47,602 nt of DNA, taken from contig DYJE01000035.1 in assembly GCA_020723285.1 (NCBI GenBank), forward strand, positions 1-47,602, given 5' to 3'. The position numbers and the translations under genes were made by a program. The DNA comes from Desulforapulum autotrophicum (GTDB taxonomy: Bacteria; Desulfobacterota; Desulfobacteria; Desulfobacterales; Desulfolunaceae). Below are positions 11,208 to 20,936 of this stretch, piece by piece. Below the pieces are notes generated by a model that worked only from the letters and a program-made list of their open reading frames with translations, made no database searches and was not told where the DNA came from. Every line of letters begins with the position of its first letter. Within the stretch, counting starts at the first letter, position 1.

Positions 11208-11872
11208 GGATTGTTCACCCTTTTGAATATCTCCAAATCGATGGATTTCAGGTTCCGCTGGGTTTTCAGCGGCGTCCGGTTGACTCGTTTCCCAAGCTGC
11301 TGCTGTTTCTGGAGGAAAAGATCATTGGCCGAGAAACTGTAAACCGGGACAAGATCGGGCCTCTGAGTTGCGGGCAGAATCCGCTTGTTGTAGTTGTCCA
11401 GAACAAACGGAACGGTTCCGGGCTCCTTGTAATAGCTGACCACAAGGTGTGCGGCATCCTTATACCCTGCGGCCTTGACATAGGTCAGGAATATCTTTTT
11501 TTCAGGAACACCCAGCTGCATCATGGTCAGGTATTTCGCCACCGCGAAATCTTCACAGTCTCCCTGACCTTTGCCGAGAAACTCCAGCCGGCTCGCCCAG
11601 TAGTCCTTCTGACCCCATGTTTTCAGATCGGTCTGGTATTCGATCTGATTGAAAAACCGGTTCACTTCAACGACAATCTGGTCTTCATCCGAAGAAACAA
11701 GACTGTCCATCATGTTGAGCAGGCTGTTCAACCGCCGTTCCGCCTGTTCTCCGTATTCTTTTTTATAGGTCTCCGCGCGCTTTTCGTCGACATAAAACAC
11801 CCTCTTGTCTCCGGCCACAGCGAATTGTGCCATCACAAGGAGGACAAGGGCAAAACGCATCATGGTCTTCAT
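11204..11872 (-). CDS. lapG: LapG-like periplasmic cysteine protease
   Basis: This 222-residue protein belongs to the bacterial transglutaminase-like cysteine proteinase family (DUF920). In Pseudomonas the homologue cuts LapA near its N terminus and releases it from the cell. A signal peptide is visible (residues 1-21, F-A-L-V-L-L-V-M ending A-V-A-G). The catalytic triad is intact: Cys in G-D-C-E-D-F, His in A-A-H-L-V-V, Asp in V-L-D-N-Y-N. I chose the ATG at 11872, which shares a base with the upstream stop (TGATG); a TTG three bases earlier is less likely. It lies between the outer-membrane channel and lapD, which supports the LapD-LapG regulatory pair. Confidence 0.93.
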   Translation of the reverse strand: MKTMMRFALVLLVMAQFAVAGDKRVFYVDEKRAETYKKEYGEQAERRLNSLLNMMDSLVSSDEDQIVVEVNRFFNQIEYQTDLKTWGQKDYWASRLEFLGKGQGDCEDFAVAKYLTMMQLGVPEKKIFLTYVKAAGYKDAAHLVVSYYKEPGTVPFVLDNYNKRILPATQRPDLVPVYSFSANDLFLQKQQQLGKRVNRTPLKTQRNLKSIDLEIFKRVNNP

Positions 11873-13905
11873 CAATCGGATTGTTTTCGTTTGGTCAGTT
11901 TGAACTCGGTCCGACGGTTCCTGCTTTTTCCTTTCTCTGTTTTGTTTGTCGCCACAGGTTCGAATTCCCCTTTTCCGGACCAGCTCAATCTTTCCTTTTC
12001 AACACCAAGCCTGATCAGTTCGGTGTACACCCTTTTCGCCCGGGCCTTGGAAAGCCGCATGTTGTATTCTCCGGAACCCGTATAATCCGTATGCCCGATC
12101 ACCTCAATATTGAAACCCTTCGCCTTGATCAGTTGATCGGCAATATAGGTCAGTTTCACCACAGAGTCCTTTGTCAGAACGTCGGAAGCCGATTTGAAAT
12201 GAATCACATCCAGACTGATGGACTGTACGGCTTTTCCGTTGTCGATTTTCAGAACAAGTTCCTTGGGAATCGGTTTGTCTTCCCTGGCGGCGACTTTTTC
12301 AACCGGGACAGGTTTTGGCAGGGCCACAGGCTTGGGCATCTCTTTTTCAGGTTTAATATAAGGTCCCACTCGTTCGGGTTCCTTGTATCCCAGGACCACC
12401 GGTTGATTTTCACCACACCCGGCGCAGGGGGTATCCGTTCCTTTGACCGAATTATCACACTGATCCCAGGGATCTTCCATGGAATCCTCGTCCCTGTTGT
12501 GGTCCAGCTCCTCATAGCCCTTGAGGTCCAGTTCCTTTTTTTCAGGAAGGGCCATGGCTTTCCGAAGGCCCGGATCAAATTCCCTGAGCAGCAGCCCCAT
12601 AGCCTGAGACAAGCGGTAATAGGCGGTCAGATAGGAGAAATCCGATTCAGCCTGGGAATTCCGGGCTGAATTGTATTCGTTTTCCATGTTGAGAAGATCA
12701 AGCAGCGTCCTTCTGCCAATATGGTACTCGTCCTTGAAAGCGGCCAGGGTCTGTGCACTCAGGTCCACATACTCCGCCAGATATTTCTTTTTCCGGATTT
12801 CCGCCTGAAAGATATTCCAAGCCAGCCTGACGGACTCGTTGACATTGCGCCGCTCCACGTAGGCTCTCTGGTTTTCTTTGTGCAGAAATTCATAAGCTCT
12901 GGCCTTTTCACCTTTACGGATTCCTCCGTCAAAAAAAACATACCCCAGCTTGAGCATGGCTGAAAACTGGTCCGTTTCACCTTCATCGCCACCGGTATTC
13001 GAGGCTCTCTGGGCTTTCAACTCCAGATCAAGAGAAGGCCAATCATCCGCCTCGGCCTTTTCATAGCCGAATTTTCGCACCTGAATATTGTAGCTGGCCA
13101 CGTCCAGGGCCGGGTGATTGTCAAAAGCGATATCCACGGTTTCTTCGACGGAACCCGGAACCATGAACGCAGGCTTTGGCATGATGAAATCTTCGGCCTT
13201 GATGAAGCGGCCAAACTGCCGGTGAAATTTAACGACGGACTGATTGAGGTCTTGTTGCCGGGATATGAAATTGCTGCGTGACAGGGCGAATCGTGATTCT
13301 GAATTTTTCAGATCGGATATCCGGTTGAATCCGGACTTCGCCTTTTCCCGGACCTGCTCCAGGATCTTTTCCTGGGTCAGCATGTTGTCCTGGGCCAGTT
13401 CCAGCATTTTTCTCGCCTGGAGGACCTGGATATACGATTCCACCGTGGCAAGGTAAACCGTGTTGGCCACGTTCAGGGTTTCATAGGCGGCGGCCAGTAT
13501 GCGCGCATCCGTTTCATGGATAAACGCGGTGGTCTTCCATCCGTTGAACAGATTCTGACGGGCATACAAAGTGGCTGTGCTGGCCGTCAGGTTTTCACGC
13601 CTGTCGTTGGTGTCCACCCCCTCGGTCACTTCCTGGCCCAGGGACAGCTCGGCACCCACCCTGGGAAGATGGCCGCTTGTGGCAATGGATCTTTCACCCC
13701 GAACGCTTCTGTACCGCGCTCGTGCTTCGATGATTTCAGGATGGGTTTCCGTGACGTTTTCAAGGATTTTTTCAAGCGATGTCTCCTTGGAGAACGTTTC
13801 GTCTTCCGCGTATACATCCACACCCGATCCCGCCACCCAGACGGCAGCCGTTATCAGAAATAATAATATGCCTTTTTTATTAAATAAAAGCACGTCGTTC
13901 TCCAT
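11872..13905 (-). CDS. lapE: TolC/LapE-type outer-membrane channel fused to an OmpA peptidoglycan-binding domain
   Basis: This 677-residue protein is first in the operon. A signal peptide (residues 1 to about 32) leads into a TolC/OEP domain (about 40-450), with paired coiled-coil repeats such as L-D-L-L-N-M-E-N-E-Y-N-S-A-R-N-S. A Pro/Lys-rich linker (about 455-555) carries C-D-x-x-V-K-G-T and C-A-G-C. The C-terminal OmpA-like domain (about 565-670) has I-E-V-I-G-H-T-D-Y-T-G and N-M-R-L-S-K-A-R-A, which bind peptidoglycan. Ordinary LapE/TolC proteins are about 450 residues, so the C-terminal 220 are an addition. The ATG at 13905 is preferred to an upstream TTG. As export channel it would also hold the adhesin; the OmpA domain would fix it to the cell wall. 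Confidence 0.9.
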   Translation of the reverse strand: MENDVLLFNKKGILLFLITAAVWVAGSGVDVYAEDETFSKETSLEKILENVTETHPEIIEARARYRSVRGERSIATSGHLPRVGAELSLGQEVTEGVDTNDRRENLTASTATLYARQNLFNGWKTTAFIHETDARILAAAYETLNVANTVYLATVESYIQVLQARKMLELAQDNMLTQEKILEQVREKAKSGFNRISDLKNSESRFALSRSNFISRQQDLNQSVVKFHRQFGRFIKAEDFIMPKPAFMVPGSVEETVDIAFDNHPALDVASYNIQVRKFGYEKAEADDWPSLDLELKAQRASNTGGDEGETDQFSAMLKLGYVFFDGGIRKGEKARAYEFLHKENQRAYVERRNVNESVRLAWNIFQAEIRKKKYLAEYVDLSAQTLAAFKDEYHIGRRTLLDLLNMENEYNSARNSQAESDFSYLTAYYRLSQAMGLLLREFDPGLRKAMALPEKKELDLKGYEELDHNRDEDSMEDPWDQCDNSVKGTDTPCAGCGENQPVVLGYKEPERVGPYIKPEKEMPKPVALPKPVPVEKVAAREDKPIPKELVLKIDNGKAVQSISLDVIHFKSASDVLTKDSVVKLTYIADQLIKAKGFNIEVIGHTDYTGSGEYNMRLSKARAKRVYTELIRLGVEKERLSWSGKGEFEPVATNKTEKGKSRNRRTEFKLTKRKQSD

Positions 13906-14620
13906 GATCAATTTTTATCGTGAGCTGTTCAAAATTAAAGAAAGGATTTTCAATCCATGACAACGATACATGCCCCCCATGATCCGTCAATGATTTAAAC
14001 ATACCCCATATCCCACTGTTTGAATAGTGAAAAAACCATCATTCCATCATACAATGGTATAAATAATGAATAGTTACAAGGAAACCACGGACTGAATCGC
14101 CCTCATGAATTCAATTTTTTATTACAATATCAGCATAAATCCATGGATGATCAAAAGCTATCCACACATCAGAACAGGCTATCCATCTTGATCATCGGCA
14201 TGCGGGGCGAAGATATAAAGGAAAAACGCTAAGGTTTGGATTGGATCGGATCAACATTGAATCACAGGAGCTGTTCCATTGATGATTCAGATGAATGAGA
14301 AACTGAGGGTTTATCTTGATGGTCTACGAAAAACGGGGTCGAACAAAGAACCGTGCTGGCGGACTTTTTCTTTCCGGCTTCACAGAGATCATGAAACAGC
14401 TCACTTGTCTTTTCCAACCTTCACAAAAGCAGGTTTCAGCCAAAATTATATTCACCCATTGTTCGAGTTCTTTCCAACCCATAACATTCAGATATTTCCA
14501 TTTGACTCCGTTTGTCAATGATCGTAACGTATCTCAACCCTTCAGGATGATTCCGGTTTTCATATACAAAGCCGGGCTATCGTCATGACCATCACCTTCC
14601 AATAAAATGAAAGGAAAACC
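13906..14620. other. Intergenic region between lap operon and acyl-CoA synthetase
   Basis: About 715 nt, A+T-richer than its neighbours, holding the divergent control regions of the lap operon (leftward) and the acyl-CoA synthetase gene (rightward). A 9-bp inverted repeat and an 8-bp direct repeat lie at 14146-14196 (listed separately). An 80-codon reading frame at 14279-14521 has a possible GGAG site upstream but resembles nothing I know, and other frames over the same bases are equally open; I do not call it a gene. I see no convincing sigma-70 promoter for lapE. Confidence 0.5.
14146..14196. repeat. Inverted repeat GATGATCAA/TTGATCATC with internal direct repeat GCTATCCA
   Basis: Arms 14146-14154 and 14188-14196 are exact 9-bp inverse complements with 33 nt between them. 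Inside, the octamer GCTATCCA occurs at 14157-14164 and 14178-14185, start-to-start 21 bp, two helical turns. This spacing suggests a protein-binding site in the divergent promoter region, but no regulator can be named. Confidence 0.4.
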
Positions 14621-16654
14621 ATGGCTTATCCGCATGAAACAGCCTGTTCCCAGGTCTCCCTGTTTTTTGAACTGTCCGAGAAATACGGCGACGATGTGTT
14701 CATGTGCGCCAAGTTCAAAAACGGTCTACCCTCAGAATCCTGGGAAAGCGTGTCATGGAAGCAGACGGCGGAGCAGGTCCGGCGCATGGGAGCCGGCCTC
14801 ATTGCCTTAGGTGTCCGACCTGGCGACCGGATCGCGATTTTTTCAAACAACCGTCCCCGGTGGATCATCAGCGATCTGGCCATCCAGGGAGCAGGAGCCG
14901 TTGGGGTCCCGGTCTATCCCACCAGCACCGACAGCCAGCTGGCCTTCATCCTGAACCACTGCAAGGCGTCGGTCCTGATCGCCGGTGACCCCGACCTTCT
15001 GGATCAGGCCCTTCGTGTCAAGGAAAAATCCCCGGATCTGAAATTCATCATCGGACTCGGCCCTGTTAACGATAAGACGCCTGAAAATGTTCTGGCCTAC
15101 GACAATCTACTTGAAAAAGGCCTGAGCGACGCCGTCGCCACTGCTGAATTTGAACGCCGGAAATCCGCCGTCACCGAAGAAGATCCCGCAGCCATCCTCT
15201 ACACGTCCGGAACCACAGGTCATCCCAAGGGCGTGGTTCTCACCCAGGGCAACTTCAAAGCCCAGACCCGGCTGGTGATGAACGCGCCCATCACCCGGCG
15301 GCTGCTTGACCGGGGCATCCGGCTGTCCACGCTGTGTCACCTCCCCTTGTGCCATATCATGGGCCGGGCCAGCGACTATCATGCCCAGATGACGTTGGGG
15401 TCGGTGATCTATTTTGCCGAAAGCATGGACAAGGTCCAGCAAAATCTGCTTGACGTGCGCCCCCAGGTGATAGCCTCCGTTCCCAGGTTTTACGAAAAAA
15501 TTTACGAGGCGGTGAACCGCTATGCGGAACGTCTCACCGGAGTCAAAAAGGAGGTGTTCACCTGGGCCATGAAAACGGGGAACGACGCCTCGGATTACAT
15601 GATCCGGGGAGAACGCCTGCCTTTGGGTGTTTCCATCCGGTTCGCCCTGGCCAACATCCTGGTTTACAGACATATCCGGACATTCGCGGGCCTCGACCGG
15701 CTTGTGTCCGCCATCAGCGGCGGCGGCCCTTTGTCCGCCGACATCATCAAATTCTTCCGGTCCATGAACATCGTCATCGCCGAAGGATACGGCCTGACGG
15801 AAACCACGTCCTCCATCGCCTGGAACGGCCCCCGGTTCATCTCCCCTCTCCCGGATTCCGCACTTCACCGGAAAGCTTTTGAATGGCTCATCGACACCAT
15901 GGTGGTGATGCAGAGCCAAGGTCAGTGTCCGTTCACAAGCTTCAAAGGGTTTCTTAAAATCGTGATTTTCTCCAAACTTATCCTGCCCCGCATGGTGATC
16001 AAGCCTGGATACGTGGGCCGGCCGCTGGATGAAACACTGATGAAACTGGGGGAAGACGGGGAAATCCTGGTGAAAGGCCCCCAGGTTTTTTCCAAGGATT
16101 CTGGCTACTACAATCCGGGTGACCGCACGGACGACGTGTTTACGGAAGACGGTTTTTTCAGGACCGGGGACATCGGGGAATTCGACCATGACGGTTTCCT
16201 TAAAATCACGGACCGGAAAAAAGAACTGATCGTCACATCCGGGGGAAAGAACATCGCGCCTCAGCCCCTTGAGCTGGCCCTGTCCTTGGACCCCTTCATC
16301 GATCAGTGCTGTGTGGTGGGAGACCGGAAAAAATGCGTTTCAGCCCTCATCGTTCCCCGGTTCGATGCCCTGGCATCCTATGCCAGAGCACAGGGAATCA
16401 ACCACACACATCCCAGGGACCTGATCAACGACACACGAATCACAGACATGTTCCAGGATAGAATATCGGTCATCAACAAAAAATTCGCCCGTTACGAACA
16501 GGTAAAAATCTTCCGGCTTCTTGCCGATCCCTTCACGGTGGAAACCGGTGATCTCACCCCCACCCTGAAAATGAAACGCCGTGTCATTGTGGAAAAATAT
16601 ACGACTGTCATCGATTCTCTCTACGCTGAAGAGCCTGAAACGGCCGAATCCTGA
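14621..16654 (+). CDS. Long-chain acyl-CoA synthetase, AMP-forming
   Basis: This 677-residue ANL-superfamily enzyme activates fatty acids with ATP and CoA to give acyl-CoA, AMP and pyrophosphate. The P-loop-like A3 motif Y-T-S-G-T-T-G-H-P-K-G lies near residue 193. The A5 motif is G-Y-G-L-T-E-T-T, and the hinge and C-terminal lid include T-G-D-I-G-E-F and D-R-K-K-E-L-I-V-T-S-G-G-K-N-I. The length, with an insert before the lid, matches eukaryote-type long-chain synthetases (FAA/ACSL, FadD15-like) rather than short FadD. The start follows A-A-A-G-G-A by 6-7 nt. It is monocistronic and ends against a convergent gene. It probably feeds the beta-oxidation enzymes found 14-20 kb downstream; chain-length preference cannot be read from sequence. 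Confidence 0.93.
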   Translation: MAYPHETACSQVSLFFELSEKYGDDVFMCAKFKNGLPSESWESVSWKQTAEQVRRMGAGLIALGVRPGDRIAIFSNNRPRWIISDLAIQGAGAVGVPVYPTSTDSQLAFILNHCKASVLIAGDPDLLDQALRVKEKSPDLKFIIGLGPVNDKTPENVLAYDNLLEKGLSDAVATAEFERRKSAVTEEDPAAILYTSGTTGHPKGVVLTQGNFKAQTRLVMNAPITRRLLDRGIRLSTLCHLPLCHIMGRASDYHAQMTLGSVIYFAESMDKVQQNLLDVRPQVIASVPRFYEKIYEAVNRYAERLTGVKKEVFTWAMKTGNDASDYMIRGERLPLGVSIRFALANILVYRHIRTFAGLDRLVSAISGGGPLSADIIKFFRSMNIVIAEGYGLTETTSSIAWNGPRFISPLPDSALHRKAFEWLIDTMVVMQSQGQCPFTSFKGFLKIVIFSKLILPRMVIKPGYVGRPLDETLMKLGEDGEILVKGPQVFSKDSGYYNPGDRTDDVFTEDGFFRTGDIGEFDHDGFLKITDRKKELIVTSGGKNIAPQPLELALSLDPFIDQCCVVGDRKKCVSALIVPRFDALASYARAQGINHTHPRDLINDTRITDMFQDRISVINKKFARYEQVKIFRLLADPFTVETGDLTPTLKMKRRVIVEKYTTVIDSLYAEEPETAES

Positions 16655-16682
16655 AGACCCTTAAAACATGGGTTTTTCAGAA

Positions 16683-16718
16683 ATGATGGGGGCTTCCCTG
16701 GCAGCTGGCCCTCATCAT
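16683..16718. terminator. Stem-loop between convergent genes, possible bidirectional terminator
   Basis: Arms ATGATGGGGGC (16683-16693) and GCCCTCATCAT (16708-16718) pair over 11 bp with one G-U wobble and a 14-nt loop, midway between the stops of the synthetase and the kinase-like gene. No T-run follows on either strand, so termination strength is doubtful. Confidence 0.45.
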
Positions 16719-16751
16719 TCGGAGGCGTGGATGGAGAAAAGGACATAACAT

Positions 16752-17486
16752 TTACAGATCAAACTTCCGCTCAAATGCCAGGGCGACGATGTCGGCAGCC
16801 CGCTGGGGTTCACCGATGTAATCCATGTTGATCACCATGTCGAATTCATAAGGTGAAGCGTCTTTCTTCTGGTAGACATCCTTGAAAAAATCCCGCTGTT
16901 CCTTGTCGATGACGGCCATGCGCTTTTTTGCCTCGGCTTCCGTAGTTTTCATGATCCGGGCCAGCCTGTTGATCCGGAATTCATCGCTGCTGATGAGACG
17001 AATGGCCAGCACATGCTCCCTCGGAAGAATGAGATGAATTCCACGCCCGACAAAAATAGACGGTTCCTGGGTTGACAGAGCGATGACCGATTTGGCCAGA
17101 AGTTTGTAATAATCACTGAGGACAAACGATTTTTCATTAAAAATCATGGCCGTCAGTTCGCTCATCATGCCTGGATAGCGTTCGTCGAAGAGTCCGATGG
17201 TCTTCTGGGCCAGGGCCGTGTCCCTTGCCATATGCTCCAGGATTTCCCTGTCGATGACTTTGAGACCCAGCTTCTGGGCCAGGATATCTGCGATTTCAAG
17301 GGCGCCCACTCCGATCTTTCGGGAGATACAGATCGTGGGCACGAAACCCTTGATCGTTTTCTTTTTCTCCTTTTCACTTTTTTCAGCGCTCCATTTGAAG
17401 ACATAGGCATTAAGCCAGTCCGTGGGTCTGATCCTCTTTTTTCCGTAATCACCGGGTTTATAATCGGTAAAATCGGTCCGTGTCAT
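16752..17486 (-). CDS. Cytidylate kinase-like family protein
   Basis: This 244-residue protein matches the cytidylate-kinase-like P-loop family (Cytidylate_kin2), common in deltaproteobacteria and of undefined substrate. The first 50 residues are a basic, low-complexity extension. The core begins with a modified P-loop (I-S-R-K-I-G-V-G-A-L-E-I-A), then G-L-K-V-I-D-R-E-I-L, F-V-G-R-G-I-H-L-I-L and R-I-N-R-L-A-R-I, and a C-terminal Y-E-F-D-M-V-I-N strand typical of nucleoside monophosphate kinases. The start has a strong GGAGG site 6 nt upstream. The P-loop lacks the usual G-K-(S/T) ending, so kinase activity on CMP is uncertain. It is monocistronic. Confidence 0.8.
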   Translation of the reverse strand: MTRTDFTDYKPGDYGKKRIRPTDWLNAYVFKWSAEKSEKEKKKTIKGFVPTICISRKIGVGALEIADILAQKLGLKVIDREILEHMARDTALAQKTIGLFDERYPGMMSELTAMIFNEKSFVLSDYYKLLAKSVIALSTQEPSIFVGRGIHLILPREHVLAIRLISSDEFRINRLARIMKTTEAEAKKRMAVIDKEQRDFFKDVYQKKDASPYEFDMVINMDYIGEPQRAADIVALAFERKFDL

Positions 17487-17807
17487 AACAGCCTCCTTAA
17501 AACCCTGTTGTTGGTGGGATACTGTCCTGATGGAGTTCCGGAATTCTTACGCCGACGGATTCATGGATTGAACCGGAACTTAGACAATGCTCTGCAATTT
17601 CGCATGACAAAGAGCAAGAGACATGCCACAAGCCGTGACCACTCTCCGTCGGGATTAAGGAGGGGGATGTAAAAAGGATTTTGTTTGTTCTTCAAAAAAT
17701 GATCATTTACAAGACAAAGAGAACACAGACATGCATGTCAGAATTTTTTACACCCTGTAAACAACCTTTGATAAGGGGTTTGTCAAACCCAAAGACAGCA
17801 CCCTGGG
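17487..17807. other. Intergenic region with short palindromes, no gene
   Basis: About 320 nt between two leftward genes. Two small dyads are visible: TTTACA-CCC-TGTAAA (17747-17761) and GGGTTT-GTC-AAACCC (17777-17789). Neither is followed by a clear T-run on the minus strand, so a terminator for the sensor kinase gene is possible but weak. A 68-codon open frame overlapping this region has no coding signs. Confidence 0.45.
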
Positions 17808-20800
17808 TCAAAGGAATTCCGGTTGTTTTTCACCGTCAAGAATGTCACGAATGGCCTCGGCCATGTCCCTGGCAGGAACAGGCTTGATCAGAATGTCCCG
17901 GATACCTGACTCCTTTGCTTTTTCATCGGGGAAATAAGTGTTGTAACCCGTGCAGAGTATCACCGGCACATCAGGCCTCATGGCATGAATTTCATGGGCC
18001 AGCCTCTCCCCGGTGAGGCCCGGCATGGTCAGGTCGGTGATCACCATATCGAATTCATCCGGGCGTTCACTGAAGACATGAAAGGCTTCGGTGCCGTTCA
18101 ACGCACCGGTCACGCGGTAACCCATGGTCCCCAGGGATTCCCTTGTCATGTCCACGATGTCTTTTTCATCATCCACGAACAGAATCCGTTCGTTCCCGTG
18201 AAGCAGACGGTCAGCCGGATCCTTTTCCGCCACGATGATCCGGTCCGATGCGGGAAAGAGCAGGTTGAATGTCGCCCCCTCGCCCAGAACACTCTCCACG
18301 GTAATTTTACCGCCGCAGCTCACCACAATGCCATGAACCACCGCCAGTCCCATGCCTGAGCCTTTGCCCACATCTTTGGTGGTGAAATACGGGTCGAAGA
18401 TCTTTTCCCTGATTTTGTCATCCATGCCACAGCCGGTATCCGACACCGTCAGGCGGACATAGTATCCCGGAGGCAGATTCATGGACAGTGCCTCTCTGGC
18501 TTCCAGCCGGATTTCACGCAGAGAAACGCTGATGACACCGCCATGGTCTTCCATGGCATGGGCGGCGTTGGAACAGAGATTGATCACAACCTGGTGGATC
18601 TGCACCGGATCGGCCAGAACAGAACGGATGTTGTCCTGAAAATCGGTGACCATGGAAAGGGTTGAAGGCAGTGAGCCTTTGAGCAGTTTGATAGCTTCAA
18701 GAACAATGGGGCCCATCTGAACAGGGAGAATGCTGGGCTCACTCTGGCGGCTGAACGCCAGGATCTGTGACACCATATCTTTTGCCCGGAAACTGGCTTT
18801 TTCGATGCGCGAAAGTTTTTCATGGGCCGCCTTGTTCTCGTCCGGAACATAAAGCCTGGCCAGTTGGGTATAACCCAGGATGGACATCAGGATATTGTTG
18901 AAATCATGAGCGATGCCGCCTGCGAGCACGCCGATGCTTTCCATTTTCTGGGCCTGCATCAGCCGGGCTTCCAGTATTTTTTTCTCTTTTTCACTGTGTT
19001 TTCTCTCTGTAATATCCCTCGATATACCGATCAGGCTGTCGGCCCATCTGTCATCATCGAGGACATGGGCCGAAACCTCCACCCAGATCCGACGGCCGTC
19101 TTTGCAGATATGCTCCAGCTCCATGGACAAGTTTTTCCGGTTTTCAAGCCATCCACTTGAAATCAGGGTATCCTGGCTTTTCAGAACATAGGCGTAGGAC
19201 TCGGGTGTCAGAAACAATTCCAGACCTTTTCCCACAATTTCCTGCACCGAATACCCGATAAGTCGCTCGACGGAAGGGCTGATATAACTGAATTTCAAGT
19301 CATGGACGCCGATAACCCAGATGATGTCGATGACATTATCCGCCAGAAGCTTGTATCGGGCCCAGCTCTCCTTGACCTTTTCCTCAGCCTGACGCCTGAT
19401 GGAGATTTCGTTGGACAGGGTCAGGGTTTTTTCCTCCAGCCTGTCCTTCAATCGTGTCATGGCCACGTAAACTCTGGAATTGAAAAGGGCCACCGAGACA
19501 AAACCGCTCATCTGTTCAATAAAACGGGCTTCTTCCTTGGTGAGAAGCCGGTCCGGTGACGTGTCCTGGAGGAATGCCAGCGCCATAAGCGTCCCATGCT
19601 GGGCCATGGGGACGATGAACTGAACCTTCTTTTCTTCAAAAAGGCGCATAAGAATCTTTTTCACCGTGGCATCCATGGGGCTGTTTTCCACGATATGCCC
19701 TTCCACAAGACGATGGGAATCCTTGAACCATTCGCCCAGGGCCATGGGGACACTGAGGATTTCCCCCCTGTCATTTTCAAAAACCCCGTCTTCCGAGCAC
19801 AGGTAGAAATCCACATCGGTAAAGCCCAGACTCCGTTTGACCACAGCTCTAAATTCATTGACCAGTTCCGGTGTATGACGAAGAAGAAGCATGCTTTCAA
19901 AAAACGTCAGGCCGGCTTTTTTCAGATCATAGCTGTTTTTATTAAAGAACCTGTCGATAAACGGTTGAGTGCGGATGACAAAATGAAAATTGATGAAAAA
20001 CCAGAACACAAAAAACCAGAACATCATGGACGGTGTCAGTTTGTAAATCAAAGGCCAGGACACCATGAAAACAATACCGTTGGGGATGACGATAAAAAGT
20101 GAACTGAAAAACCAGAGAACGCTCATATGCAGAAGGGTCCGGATGCCTAAAATCCGGTAACGAAGCAGCCCGTATCCCAGAAAAGCCATGGGGATGAAAA
20201 TGAAGTTTCCGGGCAGATACAGGTCATAACCTGACATGGGGATTGCCGTGGTCATGGTCAGAACCGCCGAAAGAACAAAGGCGAAAAGAATGTACCGGAG
20301 CTTGATCCGCCGGATCAGGTTGACTTCTTTTTTCAGCTCGGCCAGAACTTCCCATGTGAAATAAACCACGACGACAGTGCAGTACACCAGAAACGCATAG
20401 AGAAGAGGTCCCGCATGGGCGATATAACCCCAGGAGTAAGCGTAGAGATTGTCCATGTAGAGCGGGGTGAAAACTGCGGCTGAAAAAAACACGCTCATCA
20501 GAAAGCACGCCAGAGGAACAGAACGTCCACGGATGTTCAGCAGCTTATGGATAAACACAATATGAACAAAGGGATAATATGCGAACAGAAAGTGTGTGGC
20601 CTGTTCAATGAAAAAAAGAGTTTCACGCCGTTCGACAAACTGTTTGAGCAGATAACTGATCGACAACAACGTCCATAAAAGACAAAGCAATGAAAACAAA
20701 GCGTTTTCCGTTTTGACTCTCACCCGGTAAATGGCCATGGCGGCAATGTAGAAACCCGTCGCAATGGTGATAAACGGGGGAAGAAGAATGGTGGAAAACG

Positions 20801-20810
20801 TGTCGAGCAT
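17808..20810 (-). CDS. Membrane hybrid sensor histidine kinase (7TM-GAF-PAS-HisKA-HATPase-REC)
   Basis: About 1,000 residues. The N terminus has seven or eight hydrophobic segments (to about residue 270), resembling the histidine-kinase 7TM sensor region. A GAF-like domain (about 290-445), a coiled coil and a PAS domain (about 485-610, [10 protein letters not shown]) follow. The kinase core has H-D-F-N-N in the phosphoacceptor helix, an N-box (N-L-C-S-N-A-A-H), G1 (S-D-T-G-C-G-M) and G2 (G-S-G-M-G-L-A). The C-terminal receiver (about 870-990) has [14 protein letters not shown] and I-K-P-V, complete for phosphotransfer. I prefer the ATG at 20810, just before the first membrane segment; a GTG at 20867 would add 19 residues. 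No response regulator is adjacent, so the partner and output are unknown. Confidence 0.92.
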   Translation of the reverse strand: MLDTFSTILLPPFITIATGFYIAAMAIYRVRVKTENALFSLLCLLWTLLSISYLLKQFVERRETLFFIEQATHFLFAYYPFVHIVFIHKLLNIRGRSVPLACFLMSVFFSAAVFTPLYMDNLYAYSWGYIAHAGPLLYAFLVYCTVVVVYFTWEVLAELKKEVNLIRRIKLRYILFAFVLSAVLTMTTAIPMSGYDLYLPGNFIFIPMAFLGYGLLRYRILGIRTLLHMSVLWFFSSLFIVIPNGIVFMVSWPLIYKLTPSMMFWFFVFWFFINFHFVIRTQPFIDRFFNKNSYDLKKAGLTFFESMLLLRHTPELVNEFRAVVKRSLGFTDVDFYLCSEDGVFENDRGEILSVPMALGEWFKDSHRLVEGHIVENSPMDATVKKILMRLFEEKKVQFIVPMAQHGTLMALAFLQDTSPDRLLTKEEARFIEQMSGFVSVALFNSRVYVAMTRLKDRLEEKTLTLSNEISIRRQAEEKVKESWARYKLLADNVIDIIWVIGVHDLKFSYISPSVERLIGYSVQEIVGKGLELFLTPESYAYVLKSQDTLISSGWLENRKNLSMELEHICKDGRRIWVEVSAHVLDDDRWADSLIGISRDITERKHSEKEKKILEARLMQAQKMESIGVLAGGIAHDFNNILMSILGYTQLARLYVPDENKAAHEKLSRIEKASFRAKDMVSQILAFSRQSEPSILPVQMGPIVLEAIKLLKGSLPSTLSMVTDFQDNIRSVLADPVQIHQVVINLCSNAAHAMEDHGGVISVSLREIRLEAREALSMNLPPGYYVRLTVSDTGCGMDDKIREKIFDPYFTTKDVGKGSGMGLAVVHGIVVSCGGKITVESVLGEGATFNLLFPASDRIIVAEKDPADRLLHGNERILFVDDEKDIVDMTRESLGTMGYRVTGALNGTEAFHVFSERPDEFDMVITDLTMPGLTGERLAHEIHAMRPDVPVILCTGYNTYFPDEKAKESGIRDILIKPVPARDMAEAIRDILDGEKQPEFL

Positions 20811-20907
20811 GCCTGTCCCTGTCGATGATGATTGTATGTGATGGTGGATGCTGATCCGATCATCCACACCCTATAAATCAGATGGATGCCATCCGCTACC
20901 GTCATTC

Positions 20908-20924
20908 ATCGGCAAATCGCCGAT
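20908..20924. other. Short stem-loop ATCGGC/GCCGAT between genes
   Basis: Arms 20908-20913 and 20919-20924 with a 5-nt loop, in the 126-nt space between the OppF-type stop and the kinase start. The T-rich tail (TTTCTTT) lies on the plus strand, where no gene ends, so it is not an obvious terminator for the leftward peptide-transport operon. Confidence 0.3.
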
Positions 20925-20936
20925 TTTCTTTAGCGA

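Noticed and set aside
14279-14588. Small open frames on both strands in the lap/acyl-CoA synthetase gap
   Set aside because: Several frames are equally open, none has recognisable sequence, and the region is A+T-rich; a weak GGAG site before 14279 is not enough.
15107-16189. Long minus-strand frame opposite the acyl-CoA synthetase (and similar frames opposite lapD, ECH and others)
   Set aside because: These are antisense shadows of clear genes, with His/Pro/Arg-rich translations and no motifs.
17681-17887. 68-codon plus-strand frame before the sensor kinase stop
   Set aside because: No ribosome site, no recognisable sequence, and it overlaps the end of the kinase gene.
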